Below are positions 55,396-64,000 of a stretch of 64,000 nt of DNA, one piece after another. Numbering within the stretch: the first letter of the stretch is position 1; each line of letters begins with the position of its first letter. A program made the translations under genes and the position numbers. Source of the DNA: Pelobates cultripes (Eukaryota > Chordata > Amphibia > Anura > Pelobatidae); assembly GCA_933207985.1 (NCBI GenBank), contig OW240920.1, positions 148,479,760 to 148,543,759 on the forward strand, given 5' to 3'. The notes beneath the pieces were generated by a model. It made no database searches. It had not been told where the DNA came from and saw only the letters and a program-made list of their open reading frames with translations.

Positions 55396-56285
55396 TATCC
55401 GAGGCCGGTTTCACAACATTTCTCCCCTTTACCATCCAGACTAACAGGGTATCTGACCTCCTGCCGGTCAGTGCCCTGGTTAGTCCAGCAACCCACCCAC
55501 GAAGCACAAACAGCAATACAGCCCACCCACAATAACTGGTTACTACACCTGGATAAAATAGCAACTTGTCCATGTCCAGGTGCCTCACCACGGCTGTGCG
55601 GGGGCTGGTAGACTGCCTTGGTGGGTTGCTGAGTGGGCAGAGACCAGCGGTACTCTGCCCGGGTGCCAGCGCTACCACTGAAGTAGCCTGGTTGAAGCCT
55701 GGTTGTGGATGGGGGAGACCGACTCTCTCCCCTCTGGATACACTGCTCTGTGGCTGGGGAACAGGACCGACCGTCCCTACCCCTGGTGCTGCAAGTGCAG
55801 AGACTACGGTCCCATCTGCACAGTTGTGGGGCTTAACATCTCCCCTTGGTGGGTTAGGCTACCGCTGGAGAGAGGGTGTAACAAGCTCCTCTCTCTGAAC
55901 TGTAGACTGCCGCTGGGGAGAGGGGGTAACCTGCTCCTCTCCCTGACACTCTCTTTGCTGGTGGAGAGGGGGACCAACTGTCTCCCCTTTCAATATTTTG
56001 TTCTGCGGCTGGGGTGCGAGACAGACGGTCTCTGCTTCCTGGGGTACACACTGCCGCTGGGGAGGAAGGACAGCACCTTCTGCTCCCTGGGGTACACACT
56101 GCCGCTGGGTAGGAAGGACGACACCTTCAACTCCCTGGGATACATACTGCCGCTGGGGAGGAAGGACAACACCTTCCGCTCCCTGGGACACACACTGCCG
56201 CTGGGGAGGAAGGACCATAGTCCAAAGGTAAGAGGCGGGCAAGCACCCCCCTCCAAGGACACGTGGCGAGGCCGGTTTCGCCACA
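55396..56285 (-). mobile_element. Peptide-repeat sequence inserted in minisatellite
   Basis: Second copy of the 43.69-44.65 kb sequence. 48-bp units at 55858-56222 encode QRQCVPQGAEGAVLPP-type repeats on the minus strand; 55420-55700 is the matching non-repetitive part. GAGGCCGGTTTC stands at both ends (55401-55412 and 56268-56279), and ATCCTCA flanks the insert (55387-55393, 56286-56292), though this lies in repeat sequence. It behaves as a movable unit. Confidence 0.65.
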
Positions 56286-56345
56286 ATCCTCATCGTACCT
56301 TCTTCTCCTTCCATTATCCTCACCATGCCTTGATCTCCTTCTGTT

Positions 56346-58771
56346 ATCATTGTCTGCACTCTGGTCTTGTTCTGCAGCCTGTCTTCCTCTTTGTCTCCTT
56401 TTCAAAGCGTCCTCTGAGCTCTTGGCCTTCCACAAGCCTCTAAACAAGGGATCCATCTTTTCAGTTACTCTCATTTCATACTTACTGGGGCTGCAGACAC
56501 TGCTAGATGTATAATGCTAGCCATAGAACCTTAACGGGAACTCCCACATCGGTCTGCTTAGAGGCCTACAATGGGTTGTGGATAAGCTGTCTGATGAAGA
56601 TAGTTCCCCGAGAGGTGTTGGTTAATGCACCAATTGATTTACAGATATAGGGCTTGCAGATATCATTATCGGGTTAGTACTGGATGTCATGTCCACTGAG
56701 ACACCTCCAAGCTCTGCTTCTCCTGGAGCCTATGTCTGCTGGCTTCAGCGATGACATTTCATTTTCTATGATAAGATCTCCACTTAACATGTCTGACACG
56801 TTTAACCCCCAGTGTTCCAGAAGTACCAGTAACATACTACAATCCTTCTCTCAATACAGCTCCTTATTGAAATATTTCCTACAGGCTGCCCATCCCCCTC
56901 TGTATATTTTAATTTATATATTTCTATTATGAATTGTCTTTTCATTGAAAGCGAGCATACTGCTGGTAACGGTCTGATCTTGCAAATATTCCAGCATGTT
57001 CCCTAGCAACAGGCCTTCAGCTCCCTAGCAACGGCATCCAACAAAGTACCAGTAAATCTGGGGTAAAAAAAATGATAATGCTTCTCATCCAAATCTGGAT
57101 CTGTATAGAAGGAACATCAAATTTTACCAGACTCTCGATGCAAATACACGTCAGTGATTTGAAAGAAATTCAGTATTTTCTAAACGGATATTAACTGTTA
57201 TTAATAAAATGGATGAGGTCTGGTACATTTTATTCTAAGCCTTGATTTATCAGTTATTATTAATTATAAATCCTCAATTAGTAAGAAGAAATGTTTGTTT
57301 ATGCACCTTTTATCAGTTTACACATTCATTACTTTATTTTCTAAATATCAATAACTTTTAATCAATAACATAATAATGGGCAAATATGATCTCATTATTT
57401 AATATTTTCTTTTGGTTACAAAATGTCCATTTGCCGTTTTATCAAGTCTTCGAAGAAACAAAGTATGCCAAAAAGGGACTTCAGGTGTATGCAGGGAAAC
57501 CTAGAAGGTTTATTTATTAAAGGTAAATAAACTGAGAAATACACAAATGTCCAATGGATATAAACTCCAACAGACACAAAAGGATCCCTTGAGGAATATA
57601 AAACTAATATAATTTTAGACAATATCTACAATTAGATTGATTTATTAAATATTGTGTGATAAAAAAAGAATATATAAACACATTAAAAAGAGCCCCTATT
57701 GAGGACTCTGTATAGAAGCAGTGGGGGGGAGACTGTATAGCAGACTAGATGGGATATGAGCTGAGGATAATAGGAGTGAGAGTGGGAGAACCTAATAAGA
57801 TTTTGGACATCTACTGGAGTGAACCTATTGTTGTTACAATGAAAGGGGATCACAAACCCTATAAGTCAGCACCACTATTATAGGTACACCTTATGAATAA
57901 GATACAAAAAACAACAGCATTTTTTTGCCTCAGTTCTCGGGTACCTTGAATTCAGTGTTATAATGAATAATCCCTTATCCATCTGTATTTACTAAGCAGG
58001 GAATGGTTGAAGGGTTCTAAATTCAGATTCCGGCAATCGCTGTGACATCTCGATGTGAAATCTGATTTAACGGAAAGATTAGAAGCACATACACAAAGAA
58101 TCAGAGTGCGGTGCGCAGTGACGCCATCCTGGAACATGCCTGTCCTTTATCAGCGTTCCGTGCACCCGCCGTCTTACAACTGCTGCCCAGTGGGGGCTTT
58201 TACAATGCGACACAATGTATCCCAGCAGACGCCATTCATGTTTCCAGCACTGGCTCTCTGGCAATAGATGGAAGAGCCGGCTTTTATGTAACAAATACAA
58301 CTCACAGCAATCAGATTATTTCGGGGTGGGTGGAGAGGTCTTTGTTTTTATTATATCTTTTGCAGATTGCGTTTTGTTGTGTGTCAGAGAAAGACCAATT
58401 ACAGAGGATCGAGCACGTTTAAACGATTCGCCCTTTATTACATTAAGAGACGATGCTGGTCGCTCACTCTGGAAACCAGTCCATTAATATCGCTGTACAC
58501 CTTTAAACGGAGGGAATGACACCATCTCAGAACATGTTATTCATCCAGTGAGAATATCCAAAACTCGTCTATACAAACACAGTGACAAGGAGCGTTGCAA
58601 ACACACAAGTGACAGGTCATTGCCATTCCTTTACTTAGTACAAAACATCCCAAGAATTTGCTTATATTGAGAAGATATATTGGAACCTGGTTGAACTCAC
58701 TTTAGGTCACAATCTGTCAGATGAGTTTAATGCTCGCCAGGGTTTGTCATTTAACTTCAAAACTTCCAAAT
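56346..58771. other. Unassigned sequence
   Basis: No gene, RNA gene or named repeat seen. ORFs are short and lack family features. Confidence 0.5.
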
Positions 58772-58868
58772 AATCCCCTGTCTGTCTATCTATCTATCTA
58801 TCTATCCTTTATCCATCTATCTTTTTATCTATCCATTATCTATCTCTATCTGTCTGTCTATCTATCGT

Positions 58869-58909
<41 letters not shown>

Positions 58910-58963
58910 CACTTTTTATCTATCCATTATCTATCTCTATCTGTCTGTCTGTCTATCTATCTA

Positions 58964-58999
<36 letters not shown>

Positions 59000-59053
59000 C
59001 ACTTTTTATCTATCCATTATCTATCTCTATCTGTCTGTCTGTCTATCTATCTA

Positions 59054-59091
<38 letters not shown>

Positions 59092-59149
59092 TCCACTTTT
59101 TATCTATCCATTATCTATCTCTATCTGTCTGTCTGTCTGTCTGTCTATC

Positions 59150-59181
<32 letters not shown>

Positions 59182-59669
59182 TCTGTCTGTCTATCTATCT
59201 ATCTGTAGCGGATCGCCAGTATTAAATCCACGAATTCCGCTGGTTCAGGAAGTAATCCACAGTCAAGCGCTGAAAAGCAACGAAATGAAATACAGCTATC
59301 TGCATTCGGCAGATAGCCCATACAGGAAATACAGGGTATTACAGCCAGCATACATTATACTTAGTTAAACACATATCCCCCAACCATACAGGCAACCCTT
59401 AAAGGCACAGTCTCTTTATATTGTTCAAGTGGCTAGGTTTGCCACGCTATCTATCTGTCTGTCTATATATCTGTCTGTTTATCTATCTATCTAGCATCTA
59501 TCTGTTTATCTATCTATCTATCTGTTTATCTATCTATCTATCTATCCATTATCTATCTATCTCTATCTGTCTGTCTGTCTATCTCTGTCTGTCTGTTTGT
59601 CTATCTATCTATCTATCTGTCTATCTATCTATCTATCTATCTGTTTATCTATCTATCTAGCATATATCC

Positions 59670-59704
<35 letters not shown>

Positions 59705-59996
59705 CATTATCTATCTATCTCTATCTGTCTGTCTGTCTATCTCTGTCTGTTTGTCTATCTATCTGTCTGTCTGTCTATCTATCTGTCTGTTTATCTATCT
59801 ATCTATCATCTATCTATCTATCTATCTATCTATCATCTATCTATCTATCTATCTAACTGTTTATCTATCTATCTATCTATCCATTATCTATCTATCTCTA
59901 TCTGTCTGTCTGTCTATCTCTGTCTGTCTGTTTGTCTATCTATCTATCTGTCTGTCTATCTATCTATCTGTTTATCTATCTATCTAGCATATATCC

Positions 59997-60043
<47 letters not shown>

Positions 60044-60331
60044 CATTATCTATCTATCTCTATCTGTCTGTCTGTCTATCTCTGTCTGTTTGTCTATCTA
60101 TCTATCTGTCTGTCTGTCTATCTATCTGTCTGTTTATCTATCTATCTATCTATCTATCATCTATCTATCTATCTATCTATCTATCTAGCATCTATCTATC
60201 TGTTTATCTATCTATCTATCTATCTATCCTTTATCTATCTATCTATCTATCTATCTATCAATCTGTTTATCTATCTATCCATCTATCGATTTATCTAACT
60301 ATCCATCTATCTATCTATCTATCTATCTAAC
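58772..60331. repeat. CTAT/CTGT microsatellite
   Basis: About 1.3 kb of interspersed (CTAT)n and (CTGT)n (GATA/GACA type) with higher-order blocks: a block with CCATTATCTATCTCTATCTG recurs several times. Interrupted by 59206-59449. The long Tyr-Leu-Ser-Ile ORFs are repeat products. Confidence 0.98.
59206..59449. mobile_element. 244-bp insertion in the microsatellite
   Basis: Unique sequence starting TAGCGGATCGCC and ending TTTGCCACGCTA, with short imperfect inverted ends (TAGCG/CGCTA), between TCTATCTG on both sides. A small DNA transposon is likely; a target duplication cannot be separated from the host repeat. Confidence 0.6.
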
Positions 60332-60580
60332 ACAGCTAGTGATGTAAAATTTTCCAAAACATATTGCCAATGTATTTCTCTGTTGAGAATTCCAGTACAT
60401 TTAGGGCTCTATAATTTGCAGCCATGGGAACTGTTAATTGAGACTGTCAGTGAAAGAAAGAAGAATCGCTGCTGATGCTCTATGTACAAAGATAGATCAT
60501 ACCGGGAGCACATGCCACCGGTTTATTTTGTGTGAATGGGACAGGGGAGGTTAAGCCATTCAGATGATGATAGGAGATAA
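60332..60580. other. Unassigned sequence
   Basis: Nothing recognised. Confidence 0.4.
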
Positions 60581-61082
60581 TTAAAGGTACACTCCGGATC
60601 CATAAAGCACTTTAACTTGCTGAAATGCTGCATGTGTGAAGAGTGTGTCATCTTTTTGTCATTTTACAAAAATTGCAAATTTAAATAGACATTGTCACTT
60701 TTTTAAATTAACTTTTTTTAAATAAATTGTTACACCACAGTGGCTGTCAATCAGATAACAGGTTCTGTTACTTCCTGGTTTGTTTAGCTCAGTGGAGATA
60801 AACCCAAGAGGCAGCAATTGTCCAGAACACCTGCCTTACAAAGACTTCTCATTGAGCTGCATTGGGAAGTCTGTGATTGGACAGACACGGGAAGTCTGGG
60901 CGGGGATAGAAGGGGAGGGCTTGCAAAGGTTGCAGACAAAAGAACTGCAGGTTTTACAAGCTGTTTTTAGATATAGCTCCCAATGAATAAATAAAGAATT
61001 AAATGTATGTATGTTTTTATTTTGAGTATATCTACTAAACAGTTTATTTTATTTTTCTTTGGGCAGTGGATTGTTCCTTTAA
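60581..61082. mobile_element. 502-bp TTAA-flanked MITE
   Basis: Starts TTAAAGGTACACTCC and ends GGATTGTTCCTTTAA, imperfect inverted ends (3 mismatches in 15) including TTAA, which fits piggyBac or Kolobok target duplication. No transposase ORF. Confidence 0.65.
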
Positions 61083-61867
61083 GGGGCCGTTTAATCGCCA
61101 TATCCTCTAGAAATCAGCATGGATACATAAAACTCCAGCCACGCATTGCTGTCCAGGTTGGATGGAATTGATAACATGTAGTAGAGCTAAAAGCAGCGGT
61201 GGCTCGGATATTGGAAGAGTCTGGCTTATTGTAAAAAATCCCCCAAACAGTTTGGCAAAACAAGTGGGACACCCCCCCACCTGCTCTTTGCACCATAACC
61301 ACTTCACTGAGGGGTAATGATTCATTCAGCTGAAATAGAATGAGTTGCCATTATACACTGAGCTGTAGTGGCTATGGTGTTTTTCCTGTTTAAGGGAGAA
61401 ACTTGAAGACTCCAAAGGCTTAATTTGTATATGTATATATTAATGTGACATTTATGTATTTCTAGAGCAGGGATCAGCAATCTATGGCATGCAAGATGGG
61501 AAGATCAGAGGATCTTCTCGCTGGCCTGAAGGGGATCTCTGAAAGTGCAAGGGAGCATGTGGTCTGCACCGCGACTGAGTGCAGTCACACCACAGAGAAC
61601 TCTTCTCAGTAATTCAGGACCATGCCAAGAGCTACGATGTCTAATATCACTAGAACATGATCAGACTGGAGCAAGAACGAGTGGTCTGCACCCATAAAAA
61701 GCACAGGGCACAGCACGGATCGTCCCCCTCCTCCCTGGCAATGGTAGGTAGGAGAGAAGTAGCATAAAATGACTACATAAAAACTAAAAAAAAATCCCCC
61801 CACAACACTCCAGCAAACAGCCCCACAATTACTATGCACATAGCACTACTGCGAACCCACACATACA

Positions 61868-62010
61868 GGAATACTTACTAAAGTACGAATTCAAAGTGAA
61901 TGTCGAATTAAAGACCAAAGAAGTCAAACTGCTAATTTAGAGAATATTTCCAGATCGGCTATCTTGACCTAAAATCTGAAATTCACTTTGAATTCTCACC
62001 TTAGTGAATA
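61868..62010. mobile_element. Foldback MITE
   Basis: GAATTCAAAGTGAAT (61887-61901) and its exact inverse (61981-61995), with flanking TTACTAAAG / CCTTAGTGAA also partly inverted. About 80-base loop. Non-coding. Confidence 0.6.
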
Positions 62011-63840
62011 ATCCTGATAAACAACCTCACAAAGCAGTAACCACACCCACACACAACAAATACCGAATTCCGCACGCGCTTAAACATTGCTTTATAAATA
62101 CACGGTCGCTACCCCGAGGGACTTCAATGTGCTACTTTTACACAGTGTAATGAAAAGCCAGCGACCCCTGGTGTATAATTTTACAGCATGATAGGAGGCG
62201 TCATATTTTACATTATCTTTCTTTTCTCACTCCGTAGCAGCAAAACAAAGAACCAACCATGAACAAGTACTGGGTATGAGAGGCAGAGTGACCCCAAAAA
62301 TCTCCTCATTCACAAGGATGAGGTCAGAGTTGTGGGTTACCTCTCTCTACTTATTTACTGTGTTTGCCGTTTTGTTCTGCTGTTCACCTGTCATTTCTTG
62401 TTTGGGGGAGAGGGGGGTAGTGTTTCGGGCCCTGCTGTTTTGTCCCTGTTTCCACTCTCCCTTTATTACTGTTCTGGAACTCTTTTCTGTGTCTGTATTT
62501 TCGGGTGCATCTGTTGCGCTCTCTTGGGGGGTGTTTATAGGGATAGTTGTGCTTGTCCTAATACTTTTGGTTTGTGATTTCCCCCCTTCGGCAGCCGCTG
62601 CAGTGTCCTGGTGGGTTCAAGGCCTGGGCTTCAATACCCCAGGGCTGCATCTTCCCCGCGTTTGCCGCTTCCTTCTTCAGCATTCGCCACACTGAACGTG
62701 CTTTCATCCAGCGTCAGCTGACTTCCTTTGTGCTTGTCATATGCCATCTTTTTCTCTGCCCCCATTTGCCGCATCAAACGTTCGCTCACTTGGCCCAGGC
62801 CAAATTGCGACTTTGCAAATCTTGTTAAAGGGATAGCAATGGCCATCTTGCTTCTCATAAGTTCCCTGGCCGCAATTTTCTGTTCTGTTGCAGCTGGGAT
62901 CGTGGACCAGACTCTACATTTATGATAGAATTACTATCTGAAGCTGCTGTATCTGGGGAACCAGGTCAGGCTGGTGCATTGCGCCGAAAGGGAGGTCATA
63001 TACCAGGTTGGGTTTACCCTATCACACTGGTTTTTGGGTTGAGCGCTCTGTAAGCATTCTAGTGCTGCTAAGATGAGCCTGTGCTTGTGACTCCTTGTCC
63101 CTGGGTGAGCCATACTTTGGGCAAATCTCAGTCATTGCAATAGTTACTCCAGGCTGGTTTCACACACATGGGTACTTACCTCCATTCTGGCCCTGCTGCC
63201 TCTCCTGCCTTGCAATTCCGCTACATCTGGCTTTACACGCGCCCACTATAGGGCCAACTTGGATAAGTCGGATTCCTCCTCCAAGGAGTGCTCTCGCTCT
63301 GCGAAATGTCACTGGTAGAACGAAATGCCTAAACCCAGGCTTACCAAAGGCAAAGTGCACCTCAGGCTTGTCACAACACTGGCTATGTTGCTGGCACCTG
63401 ATATTTCCTCGAATGAGGAACAGGAACTGCCCCATTCCCTCTCTGTCCTCGACGAGTGGCTGGCCACCACCTCTAACTCAGATGGCGGTGTTTGGGGTTC
63501 AACCACTATCTTGGATTCTACGTTCATTCGAGAGACCGTCTTGGGTGAGCACCAGACGAATGAAGGCAGGGTGGTGCGAAAACTGTTTCCCAAGCGGACT
63601 TGGAGGTTTTCTTGGTGTTGGTCATCACTTTGTCCAAGTGGTTTTGATGACTTTTGTCGCTGGCTGGGATTGACCCATTGTTTGGGCCGCATTCCGTTCT
63701 GGGGCGGCTTTCAGGGTCTGCATTTTTGGTGGGCCCTTTGCTTTAGGATATTTACACTTGGCGGGTTGGTCATGCGAGTCAATGTTTCCAACTGTTTCCG
63801 TCTGTCTTCTAACACCGTGCTGTCTCTCATTTCTCAGCAT
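62011..63840. other. Unassigned region with overlapping ORFs
   Basis: Several ORFs of 70-190 codons overlap on both strands (for example 63095-63673 plus, 63325-63843 plus, 63309-63692 minus), but none shows a domain that I recognise. GC content is higher than in the flanks. Possibly old retroelement coding sequence. Confidence 0.3.
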
Positions 63841-63854
63841 TGAAATTGCAAATA

Positions 63855-63928
63855 GCCTCCTGTCATTTTGTATAATTAAAGATTATATAAGTTTCAGTGT
63901 ACTAATAATCTTAATAATGACAGGAGGC
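63855..63928. repeat. 13-bp inverted repeat near window end
   Basis: GCCTCCTGTCATT (63855-63867) and its exact inverse (63916-63928) around 48 bases. Could be a terminal or internal repeat of an element that extends past the window. Confidence 0.5.
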
Positions 63929-64000
63929 AAATTTCCCCCCTTCCTTCTTCCTATCCCTAGGCTTTCATTGTGGATAACTTATTCACAGTTTGGTTTCAGT

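Noticed and set aside
54745..55611. Overlapping ORFs of 258 and 288 codons
   Set aside because: They run through the 27-bp minisatellite and then antisense through the inserted retroelement; no domain and repeat-driven.
58721..60330. Long ORFs made of Tyr-Leu-Ser-Ile repeats
   Set aside because: They are translations of the CTAT/CTGT microsatellite; every frame is open because the repeat lacks stop codons. No evidence of a gene.
62276..63843. A host gene in the ORF-rich block
   Set aside because: ORFs overlap on both strands with no recognisable domain, splice pattern or consistent frame; left as unassigned.

Overview
This window is vertebrate nuclear DNA, most likely from a frog or toad. 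It carries one recognisable host gene fragment buried in a dense, nested set of transposable elements. There are no bacterial-type operons. The host inference rests on a split gene with consensus splice sites, on several families typical of amphibian genomes (CR1/Rex-like LINEs, L1, Penelope, Gmr1-like and sushi-type Ty3/gypsy elements, TTAA-flanked palindromic MITEs) and on long satellites. Species cannot be named from the sequence. Two runs of N (12537-12636 and 35217-35599) are assembly gaps.

Host gene: on the minus strand, six exons between 29421 and 24734 encode the Rieske domain and the complete C-terminal oxygenase domain of a Neverland/DAF-36-type cholesterol 7-desaturase (nvd), about 317 residues in uninterrupted phase. 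One intron appears to use a GC donor. The N-terminal exon(s), roughly the first 100-130 residues, were not found. They would lie at higher coordinates, past LINE copies, a 67-bp tandem repeat, an N gap and a 3.3-kb 40-bp satellite.

1-20.9 kb is a nest of retroelements. It starts with a CR1/Rex-like LINE 3' end (1-1592). Next comes a minus-strand Ty3/gypsy element whose integrase lies upstream of its reverse transcriptase, the Gmr1 arrangement (about 1597-5760). A Penelope-like element (minus) is split into an RT piece (12.3-12.5 kb) and a GIY-YIG piece (7.3-7.57 kb) with a hammerhead-like motif beyond it. Between the halves sits a minus-strand ORF1-only L1 derivative, itself interrupted by a plus-strand 5'-truncated L1 with a clear 14-bp target duplication. 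A nearly complete chromodomain (sushi-type) Ty3/gypsy element follows (14038-19332) with two LTRs, intact gag and a pol broken by two frameshifts and one nonsense codon. Then comes the 5' end of a second Gmr1-like element (LTR plus gag).

20.9-31.3 kb holds the nvd exons with intronic MITEs and LINE fragments. 31.3-40.9 kb is mostly unique or satellite DNA. 40.9-44.6 kb holds LTR and leader pieces in opposite orientations, including a 93-bp inverted repeat, plus a region encoding 16-residue peptide repeats. A retrovirus-like LTR element on the minus strand (44650-53991; tRNA-Arg-type primer site, polypurine tract, LTR copies differing at about 5 positions in 382) follows. It shows no recognisable gag or pol, and its 5' LTR lacks U3. 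54-56.3 kb holds an uncharacterised 220-codon ORF, a 27-bp minisatellite and a second copy of the peptide-repeat sequence inserted into that minisatellite. 58.8-60.3 kb is a CTAT/CTGT microsatellite with a 244-bp insertion. The remainder is MITEs and unassigned sequence.
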